DNA of 64,000 bases from Aestuariivita sp049276915 (lineage in GTDB: Bacteria; Pseudomonadota; Alphaproteobacteria; Rhodobacterales; Rhodobacteraceae). Made by a program: the position numbers and the translations under genes. The DNA is taken from contig NZ_JBASXK010000134.1 in assembly GCF_049276915.1 (NCBI RefSeq), positions 1 to 64,000 on the forward strand, given 5' to 3'. This document shows, piece by piece, positions 24,647 to 32,506 of this stretch (position 1 is the first letter of the stretch; every line of letters starts with the position of its first letter). The notes beneath the pieces were generated by a model, which was given only the letters and a program-made list of their open reading frames with translations, ran no database searches and was not told where the DNA came from.

Positions 24647-24675
24647 TTGCCTTAAAGCCGCGCTGCGCCTATACG
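24647..24675 (+). promoter_or_regulatory. Sigma-70-type promoter of rpmI-rplT
   Basis: TTGCCT (24647-24652), 17-base spacer, TATACG (24670-24675), ending 74 bases before rpmI. The same TATACG -10 with a 17-base spacer is seen at the rpsU gene in this window. Confidence 0.55.
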
Positions 24676-24749
24676 CCTGCTTCCAGTTGCGCGACCGGCC
24701 AAAGTGGCATGCCGAGTCGCGCTAGAACCGATCGACCAAGGAGACGGAA

Positions 24750-24950
24750 ATGCCCAAGATGAAGACAAAGTCGAGCGCCAAGAAGCGCTTCAAAGTCACA
24801 GCTACCGGTAAGGTGCTGTCAGGTCAGGCAGGCAAACGCCACGGCATGATCAAAAGAACCCGGAAATTCATCCGTGACGCACGCGGCACCACGACGCTCA
24901 GCGCTCCCGATGCAAAAATCGTCAAGGGCTTCATGCCCTACGACCGCTGA
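24750..24950 (+). CDS. rpmI: 50S ribosomal protein L35
   Basis: Basic 66-residue protein with the L35 signature MPKMKTKSSAKKRFKVT and GKRHGMIKRT. Strong AAGGAGACGG site before the ATG. It forms an operon with rplT 15 bases downstream. infC, its usual upstream neighbour in many bacteria, is not here. Confidence 0.96.
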   Translation: MPKMKTKSSAKKRFKVTATGKVLSGQAGKRHGMIKRTRKFIRDARGTTTLSAPDAKIVKGFMPYDR

Positions 24951-24965
24951 TAGGAGGCCAGAGAT

Positions 24966-25331
24966 ATGTCCCGCGTCAAAGGTGGTACCACAACCCACGC
25001 CCGTCACAAGAAAGTCGTCAAGGCCGCAAAAGGCTATTACGGCCGTCGCAAGAATACCTTCAAGGTGGCCAAACAGGCCGTCGACAAGGCCAACCAATAC
25101 GCCACGCGCGACCGTCGCACGCGCAAGCGGAACTTCCGCGCGCTGTGGATCCAGCGGATCAACGCCGCCGTGCGCAGCCATGACGAGGCGCTGACATACA
25201 GCCGCTTCATCAACGGTCTGGCGCTTGCCGGTATCGAAGTGGACCGCAAGGTTCTGGCCGATCTGGCCGTGCATGAGCCCGAAGCCTTCGGCGCGATTGT
25301 CGCGCAGGCCAAAGGCGCGCTGAGCGCATAA
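24966..25331 (+). CDS. rplT: 50S ribosomal protein L20
   Basis: Large-subunit assembly protein of 121 residues with the signature MSRVKGGTTTHARHKKVV, AKGYYGRRKNTFKVA and the basic RKRNFRALWIQRINAA segment. Preceded by AGGAGG and coupled to rpmI. A strong terminator follows. Confidence 0.96.
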   Translation: MSRVKGGTTTHARHKKVVKAAKGYYGRRKNTFKVAKQAVDKANQYATRDRRTRKRNFRALWIQRINAAVRSHDEALTYSRFINGLALAGIEVDRKVLADLAVHEPEAFGAIVAQAKGALSA

Positions 25332-25358
25332 ACCGCGCAACAGCCGAAACCGACATGA

Positions 25359-25384
25359 AGGTGCCCGCTACCGGGCGCCTTTTT
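25359..25384 (+). terminator. Terminator of rpmI-rplT
   Basis: 9-bp stem with one G-U pair (25359-25367 with 25372-25380, loop CTAC) followed by a run of five T residues. Confidence 0.85.
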
Positions 25385-25536
25385 CGTTATCGGCCTGCCG
25401 TGGCGAGCCGACCCGCGCATGGCATCTGCTGAAACATGCGGCACCCGGGACTGATATGCGCCAGGAAAGGTCAAAAGTGACTCCCCCTGTTGCGTGTCCA
25501 GGGTTAGGTTTGACAGCGTCGGATATGGAGATCCCA

Positions 25537-26019
25537 ATGACACCACTGGCCCAGGCCGCAGCCGTTTGTGCGATCGTTCTTGGCACAGGAGCGGCCACCG
25601 TGACTGCGATAAAGGGCGATGTGGTCGAGCCCGTCATTCCCGACGCGCCTTGGGCACTCAGCACAGCCTTGGATGGGCGGACATTCTACACAGTGGATAT
25701 CGTGCAACAAACCGGTGAAGTGCTGGAAGATCAGTTGATCTTCAAGGACGGCACCTTCCAATCCGCAATGTGTCAGAAATACTGTGATTTCGGCTGGACC
25801 CCGTATCAGACCTGGTCCGAGGGCGACACGGTGCATTTCACAGCCACAACCACTTGTCCGGATGCTCCGCACAGGGTTGTCTGGCACGGTGCGGTGACAG
25901 GGGACGAGGTCAGCTTTGAAGCCACATGGACCACACGCCGCTGGTACTGGACCCACCAGATCAACGCCATCGGATCCGGGTCCGTGACACCACCAGCGGG
26001 CGAGGCACCAACCGGGTGA
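25537..26019 (+). CDS. Exported protein of unknown function
   Basis: 160 residues from ATG 25537, which has TGGAG seven bases upstream; earlier in-frame ATGs give implausible leaders. An N-terminal hydrophobic stretch (about 4-24) could be a signal peptide or anchor. The mature part is acidic with aromatic residues and cysteines in MCQKYCDFG and TTCPDAP that could form disulfides, and reads like a beta-rich periplasmic domain (DGRTFYTVDIVQ, GDTVHFTATTT). Overlaps the next gene by GTGA, so the two are coupled. No family recognised. Confidence 0.6.
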   Translation: MTPLAQAAAVCAIVLGTGAATVTAIKGDVVEPVIPDAPWALSTALDGRTFYTVDIVQQTGEVLEDQLIFKDGTFQSAMCQKYCDFGWTPYQTWSEGDTVHFTATTTCPDAPHRVVWHGAVTGDEVSFEATWTTRRWYWTHQINAIGSGSVTPPAGEAPTG

Positions 26020-26678
26020 CCGCTGATCCTTTGCCGCCTGGGCGCAGCCTTTTTGCCATTGGACTGCGCGTGGTTGCGTTGCTGGGTGCCGTAGTGTTGG
26101 GCACATGGGCCGCGCATGCGCTGAAAGAGGCGCTGGATCTCCAGATCATGCCCGGAAACGAACAGAAGGTGCACAGCATGCTGATGGTCGCCATTGCGGC
26201 CTATGTTTTGTTGCTGGCCATGCCGTTCGTGCCGGGGGCCGAGGTCGGCCTTGCCATGCTGACCGCCTTTGGTGCCGCGATTGTGCCCCTGGTCTATGGC
26301 GCTACGGTGCTGGCGATGCTTCTGGCCTATGCCATCGGAAGCCTTTTGCCGGTCACCGTATTGGCACGGATATTGCGGTTCTTCAGGATGCGCCGCGCCT
26401 CTGATCTGGTGACCCGCGCCGCGGAACTCGAGCGCGAAGACAGGCTCAACCTGCTTCTGGAAAGCGCCCCGCCCCGTGCGCTGTCCCTGGTGCTGCGCCA
26501 CCGGTACGTGGCGTTGGCTCTGGCCATCAATGTGCCGGGAAATTCGATTGTCGGGGGGGGTGGTGGCATCATGATCCTGGCCGGCCTCAGCGGGCTTTTT
26601 GCGCCGCTGCCGACCTTTCTTGCGATTGCCATCGGCGTGTCGCCGATTCCCTTGGTGATCTTCGTGTTGGGAGCCTAG
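26016..26678 (+). CDS. Multi-pass membrane protein of unknown function
   Basis: 220 residues from a GTG that overlaps the previous stop codon. Predicted membrane segments at about 13-33, 55-75, 78-112 and two at the C-terminus, with a charged cytoplasmic-looking loop (RFFRMRRASDLVTRAAE) between. The segment VPGAEVGLAMLTAFGA and the glycine-rich SIVGGGGGIMILAGLSGLF are reminiscent of small transport or SNARE-associated/TVP38-like membrane proteins, but I cannot assign it. Coupled to an exported protein of unknown function upstream. Confidence 0.6.
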   Translation: MTADPLPPGRSLFAIGLRVVALLGAVVLGTWAAHALKEALDLQIMPGNEQKVHSMLMVAIAAYVLLLAMPFVPGAEVGLAMLTAFGAAIVPLVYGATVLAMLLAYAIGSLLPVTVLARILRFFRMRRASDLVTRAAELEREDRLNLLLESAPPRALSLVLRHRYVALALAINVPGNSIVGGGGGIMILAGLSGLFAPLPTFLAIAIGVSPIPLVIFVLGA

Positions 26679-26687
26679 TCGGGAGGC

Positions 26688-27863
26688 CTAGTCGGAGGGC
26701 AAGCGTTTTTGCGATATCGCCGCCAAAGCGCCGATGAGCAGAATGCCGGAGGCCGCCAGAAGGCTGGCACCGATATCGCCCGTCGCATCCCCGATCAGGC
26801 CAGCGCCCACCGGCCCCAGGGTCTGGGCCACGGCAAAGGTCACCGTGAACAGGCTGATCGCGGCACCCCAACTTTCCTGCGGCAGGTTCTGGCGGGTGAA
26901 ATTGGTGATTGCACCCGGAGCCATGAAGACGGACAGCCCGAAAACGATCGCCGAGATGATCAACCCCACAGGGCCGGGCCACAACACCGGCAGGCTGGAT
27001 CCGATGGCGATATTCACCAGGATCAACGCGAGGGGTACGCCATTGGCGAAGCGCGCGAACACCCCTCGCCAGAGGAAGGGAGAGGCTGAAATGCACAGCC
27101 CCACCAAGGTCCAGACACCGGCAATCTGCCACGCTGGCGCGTCCTGCGCAGTCATCCAGGCCGCGATGAAGGTCAGGTAGACGATGTATCCAAGACCGAA
27201 CCCGGCATAGCCGCCGAATTCTCCCAGCATCCGGCGCAAAGGCACCGGGGCCGGGCGCGGAGCGCCCCCGGTGGCCGGGCGCAATTGCCGTGCAGCCCAC
27301 AGGGAAAAGGGGCAGAAGGCAAAACTGACCACACCGATCACGATCCAGCCCCAGGCCCAGGCGGAGGTGCCATAAAGCGCCAGCACCAAAGGCAGGCTCA
27401 GGCCGCTCAGCACGATGCCCATGCCGCCGCCCACGCCGAAATAGATGGCGATCGACAAGGCATTGCGGCGCGGGTTGTCGGTGAACAGCGCCGCAGCCAG
27501 TGCCCCGCCGGTCGCAAAGCTCATCGCGCCCAGAAGCCCGGCCGCAAAGCGCCAGAGGGATTGCGCCCAAAGCGCCTCGTTCAGACCCGTGGCGAACAAG
27601 GTGATCGCCGTGGTCCAGACCCCGAAGGCAAACAGCGGCGCGGGCGGCAGCCGTCGCAGCAACACCAGCGTCAGCACAGCCCCCACCACATATCCCAGCG
27701 CATTTGCCGTGTTCAGCCACCCGGCCTGCGTATAGCTCCAGCCCAGTTCGGCACGCATGGCAGGCAACAGCAATCCGTAGGCAAAGCGCGCAAAGCCGTT
27801 GGTGACGCAGACACCCAGCGTCAGCCCGGCCAGGATCAGCCAGTTGCGAGTCGCGGGGTTCAC
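26688..27863 (-). CDS. MFS transporter
   Basis: Inner-membrane transporter of 391 residues with about twelve helices, in two halves. The N-terminal LTLGVCVTNGFARFAYGLLLP and GWSYTQAGWLNTANALGY resemble the YbfB/YjiJ-type MFS group. It starts at a GTG directly abutting the stop codon of the serine hydrolase gene upstream, so the two form an operon. Direction and substrate are unknown; an ester or beta-lactam-like compound would fit its partner, but this is speculation. Confidence 0.8.
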   Translation of the reverse strand: MNPATRNWLILAGLTLGVCVTNGFARFAYGLLLPAMRAELGWSYTQAGWLNTANALGYVVGAVLTLVLLRRLPPAPLFAFGVWTTAITLFATGLNEALWAQSLWRFAAGLLGAMSFATGGALAAALFTDNPRRNALSIAIYFGVGGGMGIVLSGLSLPLVLALYGTSAWAWGWIVIGVVSFAFCPFSLWAARQLRPATGGAPRPAPVPLRRMLGEFGGYAGFGLGYIVYLTFIAAWMTAQDAPAWQIAGVWTLVGLCISASPFLWRGVFARFANGVPLALILVNIAIGSSLPVLWPGPVGLIISAIVFGLSVFMAPGAITNFTRQNLPQESWGAAISLFTVTFAVAQTLGPVGAGLIGDATGDIGASLLAASGILLIGALAAISQKRLPSD

Positions 27864-29006
27864 CTAGAGGCTTGCGTAGACGGCAGTTTCATAAGCCTGA
27901 TAGGTCTTCACCAGGGGCGATTCGAGGAAGGGCAGGCTTTGGGTCATGATCACGGCGCAAATGTCGCGTGTCGGGTCGATCCAGTAATGGGTGTTGCACA
28001 CGCCCGCCCAGCTGAGAGATCCTGCGCTGCGTGCGCCCGGCTGGTCCACCTCGTTGCGCACGAAGGCAAAGGAATGGGTCGCCCTGGTGCCGCCGTAAAG
28101 CTCGACGTCAGCCGACAGGGGCGGCGCGACGGTGATCATTTTTTCCACTTCAAGGCCTCGCATCTGGTCGGCGCACATCTCAGCCATGGCCGCTTCTGAC
28201 AGCACCCGGTTGCCGTCCAGCTGGCCCTTGTTCAGCACCATGCGCAGGAAACGCATGTAATCCGGCGCGGTGGAATAAAGCGCATGTCCCATCCCATAGA
28301 CTTCGGGGTTTGCGGGCGGAGCAAGCGGATAGATGTCAAAGCCGCCGTCTTCATTGCGCATCGACACCTCCGACAAGCGGTCCGTCAGGCTGTCGGGTTC
28401 AAAGACGGTGTCCGGCATGCCAAGCGGTTCAAAGATTTCCTCGCGGCAGAACGCGTCTATGCGCCGCCCGTCTATGGCCTCGACCATCTGGCCCAGCCAA
28501 TCGATGCTGGGGCCATAGCCCCAGCGCGTGCCCGGATCGCTGGTCAGGGGATACATCAGCGAGGATTTCAGCCCCGACAATACCGTCGGGTGGTTTGTGT
28601 GCTGAAGATATCTTGGCACATCGGCATTCCAGAATTCGTATTCCATGCCGCTGGTATGGGTGGCCAGATGCCGGGTGGTGGCAACGGTCTTGGGGGCGCG
28701 CAGGATCGGCTCATCGCCATTCCAGCCGTCGAGAACCTGAAGCGTGTTCCACTCGGGCAGCACATCTGCCACCGGCGTGTCCATGGACAGCTTGCCGCGA
28801 TCAATCAGGATCATTGCGGCAAGCGAGCCTATGGCTTTGGTCATGGAAAAGATCCGGAAAGCCGTGCCTTCGTCAGCCATGCGGCCCGCGGTTTCGCCCG
28901 CCGCCCCGGAATAGGTTATTCCTGCCGCATTGCCTGTCATGGCGACAACAAAGGGCACGTCCTGTGCTGCGACCGCCGCCTCAAGCACCTTGTCTAGGTT
29001 TGACAT
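27864..29006 (-). CDS. Class C beta-lactamase-like serine hydrolase/esterase
   Basis: 380 residues with the penicillin-binding fold. The nucleophile motif SMTK is near residue 54-57, and a tyrosine motif is present in WGYGPSID, where the usual third residue Asn is Ser, as in esterases of family VIII. No signal peptide is seen, so it is probably a cytoplasmic esterase rather than a beta-lactamase. Followed immediately by the MFS gene. Confidence 0.8.
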   Translation of the reverse strand: MSNLDKVLEAAVAAQDVPFVVAMTGNAAGITYSGAAGETAGRMADEGTAFRIFSMTKAIGSLAAMILIDRGKLSMDTPVADVLPEWNTLQVLDGWNGDEPILRAPKTVATTRHLATHTSGMEYEFWNADVPRYLQHTNHPTVLSGLKSSLMYPLTSDPGTRWGYGPSIDWLGQMVEAIDGRRIDAFCREEIFEPLGMPDTVFEPDSLTDRLSEVSMRNEDGGFDIYPLAPPANPEVYGMGHALYSTAPDYMRFLRMVLNKGQLDGNRVLSEAAMAEMCADQMRGLEVEKMITVAPPLSADVELYGGTRATHSFAFVRNEVDQPGARSAGSLSWAGVCNTHYWIDPTRDICAVIMTQSLPFLESPLVKTYQAYETAVYASL

Positions 29007-29142
29007 GTCGTTCCTCCCGGTTCTGATTTGCCTGTTCAGACCCTATCTGCGGATTCTGCGATCTGTCCATCACATCGTCTGGCGGCTTGCAATCGCGCAG
29101 CTTGGCAGCTAGCAGGGCAGGGCTTTAATTCGGGGATCATTC

Positions 29143-30216
29143 ATGGACGATCTGAAAGCCAAATATCTGGGTCTGATTGCCGATGCGGCGGACGAAGCCG
29201 CACTGGAAGACCTGCGTGTGCAGGCGGTTGGCAAAAAGGGCGAGATCAGCCTGAAAATGCGGGAACTGGGAAAGATGTCTCCCGAGGAACGCCAGGTTGC
29301 CGGTCCGGCTCTGAATGCGCTCAAGGACGAGATCAACTCGGCGCTTGCCGCCAAGAAATCCGCGCTGGGCGATGCCGCCCTGGATGAGAGGTTGCGCACC
29401 GAATGGCTGGACGTGACGCTGCCTGCGCGCACGCGGCGCGTCGGAAGCCTGCATCCGATCAGCCAGGTCTCGGAAGAGGTCACGGCGATTTTCGCCGAGA
29501 TGGGATTTTCGGTTGCGGAAGGTCCGCGCATCGACACCGACTGGTATAATTTCGACGCGTTGAACATTCCCGGCCATCACCCGGCGCGTGCCGAGATGGA
29601 CACGTTCTACATGCACCGCGCCGATGGTGATGCGCGCCCGCCCCATGTTCTGCGCACCCATACCTCGCCGGTTCAGATCCGCTCGATGGAAGCCATGGGC
29701 GCGCCCTTGCGCATCATTTGCCCCGGCGGGGTCTATCGCGCGGATTATGACCAGACGCACACGCCGATGTTCCATCAGGTCGAAGGGCTGGCGCTGGACA
29801 CCGATATCTCGATGGCGAACCTGAAATGGGTGCTGGAAGAGTTCGTGAAAGCCTATTTCGAGGTCGACGACGTCGAGCTGCGCTTCCGCGCCTCGCATTT
29901 CCCCTTCACCGAGCCGTCCGCCGAAGTCGACATCCGCTGCTCGTGGGAAGGCGGTCAGCTGAAGGTGGGCGAGGGAGATGATTGGCTGGAAATCCTGGGC
30001 TCGGGCATGGTGCACCCATCGGTCATTGCCGCGGGCGGTATCGACCCGGATGTCTATCAGGGCTTTGCCTTTGGTATGGGCATCGATCGGATCGCCATGC
30101 TGAAATACGGCATCCCCGACCTGCGCGCGTTTTTCGACAGTGACCTGAGGTGGCTGCGCCATTACGGATTTGCGGCTTTGGATATGCCCAATCTGCATGG
30201 CGGGCTGTCGCGCTAG
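29143..30216 (+). CDS. pheS: Phenylalanine--tRNA ligase subunit alpha
   Basis: Catalytic subunit of the alpha2-beta2 PheRS that charges tRNA-Phe. The 357 residues have an N-terminal coiled coil (1-90) and a class II core with motif 2 around ADYDQTHTPMFHQVEGLALD and motif 3 GMGIDRIAMLKYGI. Full length. Usually next to pheT, but here pheT lies 2.3 kb downstream, with a Rieske oxygenase, a BLUF protein and a small membrane protein between. Confidence 0.95.
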   Translation: MDDLKAKYLGLIADAADEAALEDLRVQAVGKKGEISLKMRELGKMSPEERQVAGPALNALKDEINSALAAKKSALGDAALDERLRTEWLDVTLPARTRRVGSLHPISQVSEEVTAIFAEMGFSVAEGPRIDTDWYNFDALNIPGHHPARAEMDTFYMHRADGDARPPHVLRTHTSPVQIRSMEAMGAPLRIICPGGVYRADYDQTHTPMFHQVEGLALDTDISMANLKWVLEEFVKAYFEVDDVELRFRASHFPFTEPSAEVDIRCSWEGGQLKVGEGDDWLEILGSGMVHPSVIAAGGIDPDVYQGFAFGMGIDRIAMLKYGIPDLRAFFDSDLRWLRHYGFAALDMPNLHGGLSR

Positions 30217-30309
30217 GACCTACAGCGATTCTGGCTTGGAGCGTCGCTGGCAAGTGGAGTAGCATTCCTTCAGACTGGCCCTGTCAGGGCCCCCCGGTAA
30301 GGACATGCC

Positions 30310-31446
30310 ATGACATTTGTTGCCCCGCTCCACTCCCCCCTGTTGGATCATTGTCCCGAAGGATTGCCGTCTGAAGCCTATTACGATCCCGACTGGTTTG
30401 CGCGCGAGCAAAAGAACATCTGGGCAAAAAGCTGGATCTGTGTCGGGCGATATGACCAGCTTGAACCGGGAACCATGCGCCGCATCGAACTGGCCGGAGA
30501 CCCTGTGATTCTGGTGCGGGGGGCGGATGGAAGCCTTTCGGCATTTCACAACACGTGTCGTCACCGTGGTGCCGAACTCTGTGCGCAGAATGAACAGAGC
30601 TTTAACGGGCGGCTGATCACCTGCCCCTATCACGCCTGGGCCTATGACCTGCGGGGCCAGCTTGTCTCGACCGGGCATGCCACGCCGACCGATGATTTCG
30701 ACAAACGTGATCATGGGCTGTTTCCGGTTCATCTCAGGGACTGGAACGGGTTCGTGTATCTCTGTCTGGCCGACACGCCCCTGGCCTTTGAACCGGATAT
30801 GGGCGAGGGCGCGCTTGACAACTGGCCGATGCGCGATCTTGTGCCGGGCCATGTGGTCGAGACCGAACTGGCCTGCAACTGGAAGATATTCTGGGAAAAC
30901 TACAACGAATGCCTGCACTGCCCCGGCATTCATCCCGAACTCAGCGATCTGGTGCCGGTCTATCGCAAGGGCATCATGTCACCGCCCGAGGCACCGGGCT
31001 GGTCTCCGGGCGATCCTGCCGGGCATAGCCTCAAAGAGGGGGCGCGGACCTGGTCGGTGACGGGCCAGCCCTGTGGTCCGGAGTTTCCGAACCTGACACA
31101 GGCCGAGCGCGATACCGCGCATAATTTCGTGACGGTCTACCCGTCGATGTTTGTCGTTGCGCATGTCGATTACGTCCGCTCGGTCCGGCTGATCCCGCTT
31201 GGCCCCGAGCGCACACGGCTGCGCGCGGAATGGCTGTTCCTGCCCGAAACGCTGGCCCAGCCCGGTTTCGATCTGACGTCCGTCACGGACTTTGCGCAAA
31301 CTGTGCTGTTTCAGGATGGTGCGGCCTGTGAAATGAACCAGCGCGGTTTGCGCTCATCAAAGTTCACGACCGCCCGGTTGATGCCACAGGAGTTCGAAAT
31401 CCACGGCTTTCACAAGTGGATCATGGCGCGGATGATTCAGGGCTGA
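30310..31446 (+). CDS. Rieske-type aromatic-ring/alkylamine oxygenase, alpha subunit
   Basis: Terminal oxygenase of 378 residues. The Rieske [2Fe-2S] site is CRHRG (C83, H85) and CPYHAW (C105, H108); the mononuclear iron site has NYNECLHCPGIHP (H203, H208). The catalytic domain is of the SRPBCC fold. Single-component relatives demethylate glycine betaine, stachydrine or carnitine-like compounds, while others act on aromatic acids; the sequence alone does not decide. No reductase or ferredoxin gene is adjacent. Same strand as pheS, 93 bases downstream. Confidence 0.82.
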   Translation: MTFVAPLHSPLLDHCPEGLPSEAYYDPDWFAREQKNIWAKSWICVGRYDQLEPGTMRRIELAGDPVILVRGADGSLSAFHNTCRHRGAELCAQNEQSFNGRLITCPYHAWAYDLRGQLVSTGHATPTDDFDKRDHGLFPVHLRDWNGFVYLCLADTPLAFEPDMGEGALDNWPMRDLVPGHVVETELACNWKIFWENYNECLHCPGIHPELSDLVPVYRKGIMSPPEAPGWSPGDPAGHSLKEGARTWSVTGQPCGPEFPNLTQAERDTAHNFVTVYPSMFVVAHVDYVRSVRLIPLGPERTRLRAEWLFLPETLAQPGFDLTSVTDFAQTVLFQDGAACEMNQRGLRSSKFTTARLMPQEFEIHGFHKWIMARMIQG

Positions 31447-31568
31447 TGCCATCTGCATCTGATTTCATCCCGAATCGCGATGTTGCGCGCCGAAATCGCC
31501 GCAAGCGCAGCTATTTTTGCGACAGACCGGGTGATTTCCGATAGGCTGACCCGAAAGGAGCTTCCCGC

Positions 31569-31970
31569 TTGTCCCTGATACAACTTACCTATGCCTCTCA
31601 TCCGTTCGGGTTCGACGATCCGATGCTGTCCGGAATTTTGCTGGATGCGCGCCGCTGCAACGCGCGCGACGGCGTGACCGGGGCGCTGATCGTGCGACAG
31701 GACATCTATCTTCAGTTGCTTGAAGGGCCGGCAAAGCTGGTCGAGGCGACCTATCAACGTATCCGGCGCGATGATCGCCATACGGACATCCGCGCCGTGC
31801 GCCGGAGCGACATCAAGGAGCGGCTGTTTCCCGAATGGGCCATGCGCGATGATCCCGCACGATCCTGGATGTGGTCGCGTGAGATGGTCGCCCAGGGCAA
31901 AGCCGAGGCGGCATCGGCCGAAGACGTGCTGGCCATCTTCAAACGATTGCGTCTGACGCTTCCTGTTTAG
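31569..31970 (+). CDS. BLUF-domain blue-light photoreceptor
   Basis: Flavin-based blue-light sensor consisting of a BLUF domain (about 3-95) and a short helical tail, 133 residues. The residues of the flavin hydrogen-bond network are present: Y8, N31, Q49 in YLQLLEGP, W90 and M92, with the spacing of AppA (Tyr21, Asn45, Gln63, Trp104, Met106). The start is TTG 31569 with AAGGAG eight bases upstream. It lacks any output domain, so it must signal by protein contact. Its partner is not evident. Confidence 0.88.
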   Translation: MSLIQLTYASHPFGFDDPMLSGILLDARRCNARDGVTGALIVRQDIYLQLLEGPAKLVEATYQRIRRDDRHTDIRAVRRSDIKERLFPEWAMRDDPARSWMWSREMVAQGKAEAASAEDVLAIFKRLRLTLPV

Positions 31971-32038
31971 GCGCGGCGCAGGCGTTCAGAGCTTTCAAAC
32001 CCATGCTTGCGGCCTATCTCCCGTTGTGGAGGTGGCGG

Positions 32039-32236
32039 ATGACCAAATGGCTGGTGGCTGGAATGATCGGCTTGATCGTCGTCGCCCACGTGTTTTTGTG
32101 GCGTTCGGCCATGCCGACCGAGGCGAAACTGACCTTCACGACCCTCAATGCCATCGGCTGGACCATCGTGTTCGCGCCGATCTTTCTGGTGAACCGCTGG
32201 CTTGACTCCACCAGGAGGCGCAATCGCGAGGAGTGA
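32039..32236 (+). CDS. Small membrane protein, unknown function
   Basis: 65 residues from ATG 32039, preceded by GGAGG; an ATG 36 bases upstream lacks this. Two hydrophobic segments (about 4-22 and 36-54) and a basic C-terminus (STRRRNREE). It lies between the BLUF gene and pheT. No family recognised. The 270 bases from here to pheT hold no other gene. Confidence 0.55.
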   Translation: MTKWLVAGMIGLIVVAHVFLWRSAMPTEAKLTFTTLNAIGWTIVFAPIFLVNRWLDSTRRRNREE

Positions 32237-32506
32237 TCGGCCTTCGGCCTGCGGATTGCACAGCGGACCCCGGCTTTGTTCGGACAGGTTGGGTCGCGCC
32301 AACTTACCGCCTGAAACAGATGAACAGGCGATCACTTGAAAATGCGATGCTTCCCGCCACCTCTGCGCGCGGCCTTCGTGCTGCGCGAGGTCGCGGACGC
32401 GGTTCACCTGCACGGCCGGGCCCATTCCCGCGCCCTTGTGTGCTTGAACCTTGGCGCAATCTTTGCCATTGCCTCTGTGCGACAGTTCAAACCAAAGGCC
32501 GCGCCG

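Noticed and set aside
32336..32506. 57-residue N-terminal extension of PheT
   Set aside because: Low-complexity translation with no counterpart in PheT; the family N-terminus MKFTFSWLK begins at 32507.
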